A stretch of 13,640 bases of DNA from an uncultured Actinotalea sp. (GTDB lineage Bacteria; Actinomycetota; Actinomycetes; Actinomycetales; Cellulomonadaceae). Both the position numbers and the translations under genes were made by a program. The stretch spans positions 1 to 13,640 of the forward strand of contig NZ_CAMPHH010000068.1 in NCBI RefSeq assembly GCF_946885855.1, in the 5' to 3' direction. The notes under the pieces are model-generated. The model worked only from the letters and a program-made list of their open reading frames with translations. It ran no database searches and was not told where the DNA came from. This document shows, piece after piece, positions 7,380 to 13,640 of the stretch (positions are counted from its first letter, which is position 1; every line of letters begins with the position of its first letter).

Positions 7380-8606
7380 GTGATCACGTGGCGGCAGGGA
7401 ACCGTGGTGTCGGTCGGCGCGTCGTGGCCCGGCGCGCTGGAGCTCCGCGTCGCCGTCGAGGCGCCGGCAGCGCAGCACGTGCCCGCGCCGCGTGACGGAG
7501 CGCCGTCGGTGGACGGTCCGGCGGCGGATGCCCCCGACGACGCGCCCACCCTCGCCCCCGAGGTCCGCGCACTCGCGTACCCGGACCTCGTCGGCACCCC
7601 GGTCGTCGGTGACCGCGTGCTGCTCAACGTCAGCGCGCAGGCCCGCGGCCTCGGGACCGGCGGCTACGCGTTCGTCGTCGCGCTGCCGGACCGTCTGCCG
7701 TCCGACCCGTTACCCGGGCCGGGCCACCTGGTCAAGGCGCGGTACACCGCCCTGCAGACGATGGTCCTCGGCGTCGACGAGCAGGAGTCGCCGCACCACG
7801 GCGCCCTCGAGGACGCCGACGACCTCGCCGGACTACCGGTCGTCGTCGCGGACCTGCACTCGGCGGTCCCGGCCGTCGTCGCCGGGGCGCGGTGGTCCGC
7901 CGCCGCCGCCGGAAGGCCCCTGCCCCGCGTCGCGTACGTCATGACCGACGGCGGCGCGCTGCCCGCCTGGTTCTCGCGCAGCGTCGCCGGGCTGCGCGCG
8001 GCGGGCTGGCTGGACGCGTGCGTGACCGTCGGGCAGGCCTTCGGCGGCGACCTGGAGGCCGTGACCGTCCACACCGGCCTGCTGGCGGCGCGGCACGTCC
8101 TCGGCGCGGACCTCGTCGTGGTCGCCCAGGGACCCGGGAACCTCGGCACGGGGACCCGGTGGGGCTTCTCCGGCGTCGCGGCGGGCGAGGCCGTCAACGC
8201 CGTCGGCGCTTTGGGCGGACGGCCGGTGGCGAGCCTGCGGGTCTCCGGCGCGGACCCCCGCGAGCGGCACCTCGGCGTGTCCCACCACTCGCGCACCGCC
8301 TACGGTCGCGTCGCGCTGCACCCCGCGGACCTGCCTGTGCCGGTCCCCGGCCACGACCCGGTGCCGGGTGTCCGCGCGGCGGTGCTCGAGCAGGTGCACC
8401 GGCAGGCGGTCGAGCTCTGTGCGCCGGCGGGCCGGCACCTGCTCGTCGAGGTGCCCGCGGACCGCGCGCTCGCGACCGCCCTGGAGGAGACGCCGGTGCG
8501 GCTGTCGACGATGGGCCGCGGGCTGGACACGGACCCCGAGTCCTTCCTCGCGGCCGCCGTCGCGGGCGTGCACGCCGAGCAGGTGCGGGCCGTCGACGGG
8601 CGCTGA
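7380..8606 (+). CDS. DUF3866 family protein of unknown function
   Basis: This 408-residue protein begins MITWRQGTVVSVG and matches the DUF3866 family, a conserved actinobacterial family with no established function. Conserved-looking blocks are VKARYTALQTMVLGVDEQESPHH (about residues 118-140), VVVAQGPGNLGTGTRWGFSGVAAGEAVNAVGAL (about 246-278) and the block ending HLGVSHHSRTAYG. The Gly-rich and His-rich blocks look like a ligand- or nucleotide-binding alpha/beta fold, but this is inference. An Ala/Pro/Asp-rich stretch near residues 30-60 interrupts the N-terminal domain and may be a lineage insert. No signal peptide or membrane segment is seen, so it is likely cytoplasmic. It is the only rightward gene and shares its 35-bp control region with pafB, hinting at linked expression. 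The GTG start is supported by the leaderless box. It ends convergently on the PH-domain gene. Confidence 0.9.
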   Translation: MITWRQGTVVSVGASWPGALELRVAVEAPAAQHVPAPRDGAPSVDGPAADAPDDAPTLAPEVRALAYPDLVGTPVVGDRVLLNVSAQARGLGTGGYAFVVALPDRLPSDPLPGPGHLVKARYTALQTMVLGVDEQESPHHGALEDADDLAGLPVVVADLHSAVPAVVAGARWSAAAAGRPLPRVAYVMTDGGALPAWFSRSVAGLRAAGWLDACVTVGQAFGGDLEAVTVHTGLLAARHVLGADLVVVAQGPGNLGTGTRWGFSGVAAGEAVNAVGALGGRPVASLRVSGADPRERHLGVSHHSRTAYGRVALHPADLPVPVPGHDPVPGVRAAVLEQVHRQAVELCAPAGRHLLVEVPADRALATALEETPVRLSTMGRGLDTDPESFLAAAVAGVHAEQVRAVDGR

Positions 8607-8635
8607 GGTCAGCCGACAGCCGCTGAGGTCAGTCG
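8601..8635. repeat. 20-bp-spaced direct repeat at a convergent gene junction
   Basis: A 15-base unit beginning CGCTGAGGTCAG occurs at 8601-8615 and 8621-8635 with one mismatch (C/T). The first copy holds the DUF3866 stop TGA. The second holds the stop of the minus-strand PH-domain gene. Each copy contains CTGA-GG-TCAG, a short imperfect palindrome. It may be a small tandem duplication across the junction. It has no U-tract or long stem, so it is not a standard terminator. Confidence 0.6.
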
Positions 8636-9084
8636 TCCCGCGGCGTCTGCGAGTGCCGTGCCACGAGCGTGGCGAGCCGACGTGCCTCGGCGACGGCGAA
8701 GGCGCCGTCGGACCGCTGGATCCCCATGACCGCCAGCGTCTCGCCGTCGGCGAGGTCCAGCTGCACCCAGGGGTGACCGTGGCCGAACCGGACCGAGACG
8801 ACCTCCGGCCACGTCACGGTCCGGGTGGTGACGAGGTTGCGGACCGTGAGCCCCTCGGGCGACGGGTCGGCGCGGACGCCCGCGTGGCGCAGCAGGAACC
8901 ACGCCCCACCGGCGGCGAGCAGTGCCAGGCCGGCCCGGTCGAGCCACGCCACGGTGACGGTGGCGTAGGACGGGACGAGCACGGCCAGGCCGAGGATGAC
9001 GACCACGACGAGGACGGCGACCGCGGTCGACACCCACCGCGCAGCGCGGGGTCGGAACGGTCGGTACGGGTCCTCGGACGGCAC
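8629..9084 (-). CDS. PH-domain membrane protein
   Basis: This 151-residue protein has two adjacent transmembrane helices (about residues 18-38 and 49-66). A C-terminal bacterial PH-like domain follows (about 68-145), with GLTVRNLVTTRTVTWPEVVSVRF and the strand-rich WVQLDLADGETLAVMGIQ, a pattern typical of actinobacterial PH-domain proteins. The domain would face the cytoplasm; ligand and role are unknown. The GTG at 9084 is 2 nt after the hisG stop without a clear Shine-Dalgarno site, so it is likely co-transcribed and coupled with hisG. It is not a histidine enzyme. The stop is 22 nt from that of the convergent DUF3866 gene. Confidence 0.85.
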   Translation of the reverse strand: MPSEDPYRPFRPRAARWVSTAVAVLVVVVILGLAVLVPSYATVTVAWLDRAGLALLAAGGAWFLLRHAGVRADPSPEGLTVRNLVTTRTVTWPEVVSVRFGHGHPWVQLDLADGETLAVMGIQRSDGAFAVAEARRLATLVARHSQTPRDD

Positions 9085-9086
9085 GG

Positions 9087-9941
9087 CTACAGGCGGCAGG
9101 CGTGGATCTGGGTGACGAGGATCGCGCGGGCACCGACGTCGTACAGCGCGTCCATCACACGGTTCGTCTCGTCCTTGCGGACCATCGCCCGCACCGCCGA
9201 CCACTCGCTGTTGTGCAGCGGCGAGACCGTCGGCGACTCGAGGCCCGGGGTGATCGACACGGCGCGCTCGACGTGGGTGTTCGGCACGTCGTAGTCCATG
9301 AGGACGTACTGCTGCGCCACGAGGACGCCCTGCAGCCGGCGGGTCAGGACGTCCAGCCCCGGGGGCAGGGACTCGGTGTCGCCCGGGCGGACGAGGACCG
9401 CCTCCGAGCGCAGGATCGGCTCGCCGAACACCTCCAGGCCGGCGGCCCGCAGGGTCGACCCGGTCTCGACGACGTCCGCGATGACGTCGGCGACGCCGAG
9501 CTGGATCGCGGTCTCGACGGCGCCGTCCAGCCGGACGACCGGGGGTGCACCGACGCCGTGGTCGGCCAGGTGCTGCTCGACGAGGATCGGGTACGACGAC
9601 GCGATGCGGCGCCCCTCGAGGTCCGCGACGCCGGTCAGGCCCTCGGCCGGGGGCGCCGCGAACCGGAAGGTCGACCGGGCGAAGCCCAGCGGCAGGTGCT
9701 CCACCGCGGAGGAGCCGGAGTCCAGCAGCAGGTCCCGGCCGGTGATGCCGACGTGGACCGTCCCCGCACCGACGTACACCGCGATGTCGCGGGGACGGAG
9801 GAAGAAGAACTCGACGTCGTTGGCCGGGTCGGCGAGCACGAGCTCGCGGGAGTCGCGGCGCTGCTTGTAACCGGCCTCGCGCAGCATGGCAGAGGCCGGC
9901 TCGGACAGCGAGCCCTTGTTGGGGACGGCGATGCGCAGCAC
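9087..9941 (-). CDS. hisG: ATP phosphoribosyltransferase, long form (HisG)
   Basis: HisG joins ATP and PRPP to form phosphoribosyl-ATP, the first and feedback-controlled step of histidine biosynthesis. The protein is 284 residues, the length of the long, HisZ-independent form. It starts [15 protein letters not shown], contains GITGRDLL (65-72), and the PRPP-binding loop [14 protein letters not shown] lies at 156-169. A C-terminal regulatory (histidine-binding, PII-like) domain follows from about 215, ending [10 protein letters not shown]. The GTG at 9941 is chosen because the conserved VPNKG follows at once and AGGA lies 5 nt upstream. A longer in-frame start at 10025 would add 28 Pro/Thr-rich residues unlike the family. 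It follows hisE by 80 nt and precedes the PH-domain gene by 2 nt. Confidence 0.97.
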   Translation of the reverse strand: MLRIAVPNKGSLSEPASAMLREAGYKQRRDSRELVLADPANDVEFFFLRPRDIAVYVGAGTVHVGITGRDLLLDSGSSAVEHLPLGFARSTFRFAAPPAEGLTGVADLEGRRIASSYPILVEQHLADHGVGAPPVVRLDGAVETAIQLGVADVIADVVETGSTLRAAGLEVFGEPILRSEAVLVRPGDTESLPPGLDVLTRRLQGVLVAQQYVLMDYDVPNTHVERAVSITPGLESPTVSPLHNSEWSAVRAMVRKDETNRVMDALYDVGARAILVTQIHACRL

Positions 9942-9989
9942 GGGGGTCCTGGGGGTCGAAGGGATCCGGGTCGGTCGGGGGTCCGGCGT

Positions 9990-10008
9990 GCCCGGTGGGT
10001 CGCCGGGC
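9990..10008. other. GC-rich hairpin between hisE and hisG
   Basis: GCCCGG and CCGGGC form a 6-bp perfect stem around a 7-base loop in the 80-nt hisE-hisG gap. There is no T-run after it on the minus strand, so it is not a canonical terminator. It could tune hisG expression or mRNA stability, or be chance in such GC-rich DNA. Confidence 0.25.
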
Positions 10009-10021
10009 GTCACCCCGCGTG

Positions 10022-10285
10022 TCACAGGTGGGCGTAGACGTCGTCCAGCGTGAGGCCGCGGGCGAGCATGAGCACCTGCAGGTGGTACAGCAGCTGGGAG
10101 ATCTCCTCGGCGGCACGCTCGTCGCTCTCGTGCTCCGCGGCCATCCAGACCTCGGCGGCCTCCTCGACGACCTTCTTGCCGATCGCGTGGACGCCGGCGT
10201 CGAGCTGGGCGACCGTCCCGGAGCCCTCCGGTCGGGTGCGGGCCTTCTCGGACAGCTCGGCGAACAGGGTGTCGAAGGTCTTCAC
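10022..10285 (-). CDS. hisE: Phosphoribosyl-ATP pyrophosphatase (HisE)
   Basis: HisE hydrolyses phosphoribosyl-ATP to phosphoribosyl-AMP, step two of histidine synthesis. This 87-residue all-helical protein of the MazG-like fold has the metal-binding signature [17 protein letters not shown] (37-53) and [19 protein letters not shown] (60-78). The length is normal for a stand-alone HisE, so HisI must be encoded elsewhere. The GTG at 10285 places [11 protein letters not shown] at the family start. A TAGGCT box 8 nt upstream and no Shine-Dalgarno site suggest leaderless expression. It is followed by hisG, the enzyme that makes its substrate, and lies 65 nt after ribH. Confidence 0.96.
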   Translation of the reverse strand: MKTFDTLFAELSEKARTRPEGSGTVAQLDAGVHAIGKKVVEEAAEVWMAAEHESDERAAEEISQLLYHLQVLMLARGLTLDDVYAHL

Positions 10286-10293
10286 GTCGTCAG

Positions 10294-10299
10294 AGCCTA
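10294..10299 (-). promoter_or_regulatory. Candidate leaderless -10 box of hisE (TAGGCT)
   Basis: TAGGCT, then CTGACGAC, then the hisE GTG. It lies in the 65-nt gap after ribH, so hisE-hisG probably have their own promoter, separate from the riboflavin operon. The -35 region is not recognisable. Confidence 0.5.
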
Positions 10300-10350
10300 G
10301 ACGGGTGCCCGCGTCCCGGTCGGGGGTGTCCGGGGCGGGGCGGCCGGCGG

Positions 10351-10818
10351 TCACAGCGCGCGCAGCGCCAGCACGGTGGCGATCGCCGCCTCGACCGCCT
10401 CGGCGCCCTTGTCCTCGCGCGATCCCTCGAGGCCCGCGCGGTCGAGCGCCTGCGCCTCGTCGTCGCAGGTGAGGACCCCGAAGCCGATCGGGGTGCCCGT
10501 CGCGAGGGCGGCGTCGGTGAGTCCCTGCGTGGCCGCCTGGCACACGTACTCGAAGTGCGGGGTCCCGCCGCGGATGACGACGCCCAGCGCCACGACGGCG
10601 TCCGCGCCCGCCCGCGCCGCGTGCTGCGCGGCGACGGGCAGCTCGAACGAGCCGGGCACGCGCACCACCGTGACGTCCTCGACCCCGGCCCGTCCGAGCG
10701 CGCGGTGGGCCCCGGCGAGCAGGCCGTCCATGACGACCTGGTGCCAGCTCGCCGCGACGACGGTGACGCGCAGACCGCGGCCGTCCAGCTCGAGGGTGGG
10801 AGCTCCGGCTCCGCTCAT
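10351..10818 (-). CDS. ribH: 6,7-dimethyl-8-ribityllumazine synthase (RibH)
   Basis: RibH condenses 3,4-dihydroxy-2-butanone 4-phosphate with the ribitylaminouracil intermediate to give lumazine, the penultimate step to riboflavin, usually as a large symmetrical cytoplasmic assembly. The 155-residue protein has VVAASWH (20-26), PGSFELP (55-61), the [13 protein letters not shown] block with the proton-transfer His88, and [18 protein letters not shown] (112-129). The ATG at 10818 overlaps the ribBA stop as ATGA, and AGGAGG lies 7 nt upstream, inside the end of ribBA. It is the last gene of the riboflavin operon. Length and motifs are complete. Confidence 0.97.
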   Translation of the reverse strand: MSGAGAPTLELDGRGLRVTVVAASWHQVVMDGLLAGAHRALGRAGVEDVTVVRVPGSFELPVAAQHAARAGADAVVALGVVIRGGTPHFEYVCQAATQGLTDAALATGTPIGFGVLTCDDEAQALDRAGLEGSREDKGAEAVEAAIATVLALRAL

Positions 10819-12080
10819 GGGGTGTCCTCCTCCAGGGTCAGCAGGTGGCCCATCGCCACCGCCTTGGTGTGCAGGTACGCGGCGTTCTCGGTGGTGCGGC
10901 CGACCTCGTGCGGGACGACCTCCACGACCTCGACGCCCGACGCGGCCAGCCCCGTGACCTTCGCGGGGTTGTTCGTCAGGAGCCGGACCCGGCGCAGGCC
11001 CAGGTCCGCCAGCATCGCCGCGGCCGCGCCGTACTCCCGCCGGTCCGCGGGGTGGCCGAGCTCGAGGTTGGCCTCGACGGTGTCGCGGCCGGCGTCCTGC
11101 AGCGCGTACGCGTCGATCTTCGCCAGGAGACCGATGCCCCGGCCCTCGTGGCCCCGGAGGTAGACGACGGCGCCACCCTCCCGGACCGCGCGGTCCAGCG
11201 AGGCGTCGAGCTGGGGGCCGCAGTCGCAGCGCAGCGAGCCGAACGCGTCGCCGGTGAGGCACTCGGAGTGCACCCGGACGACCGGCACGTCGGCCGGGTT
11301 CTCCACGTGCTCGGGGACGAGGGCCACGTGGCCGGCACCGGTGCGCAGGTCCCGGTACCCGTGCACCGTGAAGGTGCCGTGCCGCGTGGGGAGGCGCGCC
11401 GACCCGGTGCGCTGGACCCGCGCCTCGGGGGCAGGGGCCTCCTCCGCGGGCAGGTCCCCGGTCCGCCGCCGCCACGCCACGAGGTCCGCGATGGTGAGCA
11501 GGACGAGGCCCTCGTCCTCGGCGAGCGCGGCGGCGTCGTCGAGGCGCATCATCGAGCCGTCGTCGCGGACGAGCTCGGCGATGCCCGCGACCGGCTCGAG
11601 CCCGGCCAGGCGGCACAGGTCGACCGCGGCCTCGGTGTGCCCGGCGCGGTGCAGCACCCCGCCCGGCACCGCGCGCAGCGGCAGGACGTGGCCGGGCCGG
11701 ATCACGCTGGCGGGTCCGGAGGCCGGGTCGGCCAGCACCCGCAGGGTGTGCGCGCGGTCCGCCGCGGAGATCCCCGTCGTCACGCCGGACGCGGCGTCGA
11801 CCGTGACGGTGTAGGCGGTCCGCCGCGGGTCCTGGCTGGACGGCACCATGAGCGGCAGCTCCAGGGCGTCGGCCCGTGCGGCCGGCATGGGCGCGCACAG
11901 GTAGCCGGAGGAGTGCCGGATCGTCCAGGCGACCCACTCCGTGGTGGCGCTCTGGGCGGCCAGGACGACGTCGGCCTCGTTCTCCCGGTCGGGGTTGTCG
12001 GCGACGAGCACGGGCCGGCCCGCCTGCAGGGCCGCGACGGCCTCCTCGACCGTGCCGAGCCGGACGGCGTCGATGGTCAT
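10815..12080 (-). CDS. ribBA: Bifunctional DHBP synthase / GTP cyclohydrolase II (RibBA)
   Basis: RibBA supplies both branches of riboflavin synthesis: the N-terminal half turns ribulose 5-phosphate into 3,4-dihydroxy-2-butanone 4-phosphate, and the C-terminal half opens GTP. The protein has 421 residues. The RibB half (about 1-205) shows the acidic RENEAD loop (32-37), RHSSGYLC with Cys62, HTEAAVDL (148-155) and an active-site-region Glu169. The RibA half (about 220-421) shows [17 protein letters not shown], with zinc-ligand cysteines 274, 285 and 287. It also shows GHEGRGIGL (310-318), AYALQD (324-329), [10 protein letters not shown] (333-342) and LLTNNPAK (367-374). All expected catalytic motifs appear intact. 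The loop reads RENEAD instead of the common RENEGD, and AEL instead of CEI before the DDGSM motif. The ATG at 12080 has AGGAGG 7 nt upstream and overlaps the ribE stop by 4 nt. Confidence 0.97.
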   Translation of the reverse strand: MTIDAVRLGTVEEAVAALQAGRPVLVADNPDRENEADVVLAAQSATTEWVAWTIRHSSGYLCAPMPAARADALELPLMVPSSQDPRRTAYTVTVDAASGVTTGISAADRAHTLRVLADPASGPASVIRPGHVLPLRAVPGGVLHRAGHTEAAVDLCRLAGLEPVAGIAELVRDDGSMMRLDDAAALAEDEGLVLLTIADLVAWRRRTGDLPAEEAPAPEARVQRTGSARLPTRHGTFTVHGYRDLRTGAGHVALVPEHVENPADVPVVRVHSECLTGDAFGSLRCDCGPQLDASLDRAVREGGAVVYLRGHEGRGIGLLAKIDAYALQDAGRDTVEANLELGHPADRREYGAAAAMLADLGLRRVRLLTNNPAKVTGLAASGVEVVEVVPHEVGRTTENAAYLHTKAVAMGHLLTLEEDTP

Positions 12081-12742
12081 GCCCGCTCCTCCTTCGCGTC
12101 CCGCTCGCCGAGCGGTGGGTCCGCCGGGCCCCGCGCCGTGAGCAGCCGCTCGACGTACTTCGCGACGACGTCGACCTCGAGGTTGACCCGGTCCCCGGGG
12201 CGCAGGTCCCCGAGCGTGGTCGCGGCGAGCGTCGTCGGGATGAGCGACACCCCGAAGGTGTCCGCACCAACCCCGGTGACCGTGAGCGAGACGCCCGACA
12301 CCGCGATCGAGCCCTTCTCCGCGACGTAGCGCGCGAGCGGGGCGGGCAGCCGCAGGACGAGGTCGTCCCAGCGGGGTCCAGGGGTGCGGCTGACGAGCTC
12401 GCCGACGCCGTCGACGTGTCCCTGGACGAGGTGGCCGTCGAGCCGCCCGTCGGCGCGGACGGCACGCTCGAGGTTGACGCGGTCGCCCGGGACGAGGTCG
12501 CCCAGCGTGCTGCGGCGCAGTGTCTCGGGCATGACGTCCGCGGTGAAGGTGCCCGTCTCCCCCGCGCCGTCGGCGTCGCCGCCGAGCGAGGTGACGGTGA
12601 GGCAGACGCCCGCGACGGCGATCGAGTCCCCGAGCCGCACGCCCTCGGTGACGACCGGGCCCCGCAGCCGCAGGCGTGCGTCCTCGCCGGTGTGCTCGAC
12701 GGCGAGGACCTCGCCGACCTCCTCGACGATGCCGGTGAACAT
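12077..12742 (-). CDS. ribE: Riboflavin synthase, alpha-chain type (RibE)
   Basis: This enzyme dismutates two molecules of 6,7-dimethyl-8-ribityllumazine into riboflavin plus the pyrimidine that RibH reuses. The 221-residue protein begins with the hallmark MFTGIVEE and has two tandem lumazine-binding barrels. The first covers about 1-97, with [10 protein letters not shown] at 41-50. The second covers about 98-200, with [12 protein letters not shown] at 103-114 and [10 protein letters not shown] at 146-155. The repeated VxGVxLTV and GDRVNLE motifs show the internal duplication. The C-terminal 20 residues are charged and variable. The start ATG shares one base with the ribD stop (TGATG), and GGAGGAG lies 5 nt upstream. 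The gene is called ribC or ribE in different species. Confidence 0.97.
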   Translation of the reverse strand: MFTGIVEEVGEVLAVEHTGEDARLRLRGPVVTEGVRLGDSIAVAGVCLTVTSLGGDADGAGETGTFTADVMPETLRRSTLGDLVPGDRVNLERAVRADGRLDGHLVQGHVDGVGELVSRTPGPRWDDLVLRLPAPLARYVAEKGSIAVSGVSLTVTGVGADTFGVSLIPTTLAATTLGDLRPGDRVNLEVDVVAKYVERLLTARGPADPPLGERDAKEERA

Positions 12743-13640
12743 CAGCGCTCCTCCGTGGGGGTTGCCGTGGTGGTGCTCGGGACGGGGCGGGCCACGACGA
12801 GCACGTCGTCGTCGAGCCGGACCACGTCGTGGGTCCGCCAGCGCGACGCGCCGGCGATGGTCGTGATGCCCAGGTCCGCGACCGCCTGCGGACCCGCGCC
12901 GAGCAGGACCGGCGCGACGTAGGCGTGGAGCTCGTCGACGACGCCGGCGCGCAGGAACGCCGCGGCGAGGGTGGGCCCGCCCTCGACGAGCACGTGACGC
13001 ACCTGCCGTGCGGCGAGCATGGCGAGGGCCTCCCCGACGTCGTGCGTCGCCAGGTGCACGAGCTCGCCGCCGGGCCCGTGCAGGCGCGCCTCCGGCGGCA
13101 CGTCGCGGTGGCCGACGACGACGCGCAGCGGCTGGTGCGGCGCGGCCGTCCCGTCGCTCGGGCGGACCGTGAGCGCGGGGTCGTCGGCGAGCGCGGTGCC
13201 CGTGCCGACGGCGATGGCGTCGACGACACCGCGGTGCGCGTGGGCGTGGCGCCGCGCCGCGGCCGAGGTGATCCACCGGCTCGTGCCGTCCGTCGCGGCG
13301 ACCCTGCCGTCGAGCGAGGTCGCGGACTTGAGCGTGACCCAGGGCCGACCCGTCCGGACGGCGTGCAGCCAGACCTCCAGCAGCGCCTCGCCCTCCGGGC
13401 GGCGCACCCCGGCGACGACGTCGACGCCGGCCGCGCGCAGGCGGGTGGCTCCCCCGGCGGCGACCGGGTCCGGGTCGTCCACGGCGTGCACGACCCGGAT
13501 CACGCCCGCGTCCACGAGCGCCGCGGTGCAGGGCCCCGTGCGGCCGGTGTGGTCGCACGGCTCGAGCGTGACGACGGCGGTCGCGCCACGGACGTCCCGG
13601 CCGGCCCGGGCGGCGTCGGCCAGGGCGGCCACCTCCGCGT
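12742..13640 (-). CDS. ribD: Bifunctional riboflavin deaminase/reductase RibD (5' end outside window)
   Basis: RibD deaminates the pyrimidine made by GTP cyclohydrolase II and then reduces its ribosyl chain. About 298 residues are visible. The right edge cuts the deaminase zinc motif itself: the first full codons read AEV of the HAEV motif, so some 50-60 N-terminal residues lie outside. The second zinc motif EPCDHTGRTGPC is present near the visible start. The reductase domain follows, with VTLKSATSLDGRVA, SRWITS, DAIAVGTGTALADDPALTVR, VLVEGGPTLAAAFL and a GAGPQAVAD stretch. The stop overlaps the ribE start by one base. Being first in this operon, it may follow an FMN riboswitch, but that region is not in the window. 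Confidence 0.96.
   Translation of the reverse strand, partial: AEVAALADAARAGRDVRGATAVVTLEPCDHTGRTGPCTAALVDAGVIRVVHAVDDPDPVAAGGATRLRAAGVDVVAGVRRPEGEALLEVWLHAVRTGRPWVTLKSATSLDGRVAATDGTSRWITSAAARRHAHAHRGVVDAIAVGTGTALADDPALTVRPSDGTAAPHQPLRVVVGHRDVPPEARLHGPGGELVHLATHDVGEALAMLAARQVRHVLVEGGPTLAAAFLRAGVVDELHAYVAPVLLGAGPQAVADLGITTIAGASRWRTHDVVRLDDDVLVVARPVPSTTTATPTEER

Noticed and set aside
9087..10025. Longer HisG from the ATG at 10025
   Set aside because: The 28 extra residues are Pro/Thr-rich and unlike HisG. Starting at 9941 gives 284 residues, the normal length of the long form.
10286..10350. Rho-independent terminator between ribH and hisE
   Set aside because: The gap is GC-rich but has no stem longer than about 4 bp and no T-run on the transcribed strand.
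10351..12465. 704-codon minus-strand open frame ending in RibH
   Set aside because: Only the last 155 residues (RibH) are real. The upstream part is an Arg/Pro-rich shadow of ribBA and ribE. The true start is the ATG at 10818, with a Shine-Dalgarno site.
13620..13640. RibD starting at an internal GTG at 13632
   Set aside because: That GTG encodes the Val of the HAEV zinc motif. The gene continues beyond the window.
1..13640. Defence system, prophage, insertion sequence, CRISPR or biosynthetic island
   Set aside because: Every gene of adequate size belongs to conserved housekeeping or core actinobacterial families. No transposase, integrase, repeat array or terminal repeats are seen.

Overview
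The window is very GC-rich chromosomal DNA of an actinobacterium. Evidence for this is the HelY, PafB/PafC, TatA/TatC and DUF3866 set, the riboflavin order ribD-ribE-ribBA-ribH, the many GTG starts, and TAnnnT -10 boxes placed right before start codons. A Micrococcales member, perhaps near Cellulomonadaceae, is my inference from the overall feel of the proteins; it has not been tested. No transposase, integrase, CRISPR array, tRNA, rRNA or phage gene is visible. No gene-free stretch exceeds about 80 bases. This is core-genome sequence rather than an accessory island.

Left block (1-7344, all minus strand, read right to left). pafB and pafC encode the paired WYL-domain DNA-damage transcription activator. 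They are followed by a 107-residue single-pass membrane protein, tatA and tatC of the twin-arginine exporter, and a diacylglycerol-kinase-family lipid kinase. helY, a large Ski2-like DEVH helicase, comes last and runs off the left edge a few residues before its expected end. Tight joints (pafB/pafC overlap 8 nt, pafC to the small gene 4 nt, tatA to tatC 4 nt, tatC/dgk overlap 4 nt) suggest an operon with internal promoters. The order pafB-pafC-tatA-tatC-(dgk)-helY matches the mycobacterial arrangement, but pafA is not at its usual place upstream of pafB.

Middle (7345-8628). A 35-bp divergent intergenic region separates pafB from a plus-strand DUF3866 gene, the only rightward gene. It carries a perfect 8-bp inverted repeat whose two arms each contain the -10-like hexamer TAGCGT, 8 and 6 nt from the respective start codons. 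Both genes are therefore probably transcribed as leaderless mRNAs from a mirrored promoter. The DUF3866 gene ends convergently on a PH-domain membrane protein gene, across a short direct repeat.

Right block (8629-13640, all minus strand). ribD (5' end cut by the window edge), ribE, ribBA and ribH form a translationally coupled riboflavin operon with 1-4 nt stop/start overlaps and strong Shine-Dalgarno sites. After 65 nt come hisE and hisG (histidine biosynthesis), and then, 2 nt after hisG, the PH-domain membrane protein.

I found no clear novel multi-gene system. The best leads are regulatory: the mirrored leaderless promoter between pafB and DUF3866, and a recurring TAGGCT/TAGCGT box 6-8 nt before five start codons. 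Also worth a look are the missing pafA beside pafBC, the uncharacterised DUF3866 protein that shares PafB's control region, and an RG-rich insert in HelY.
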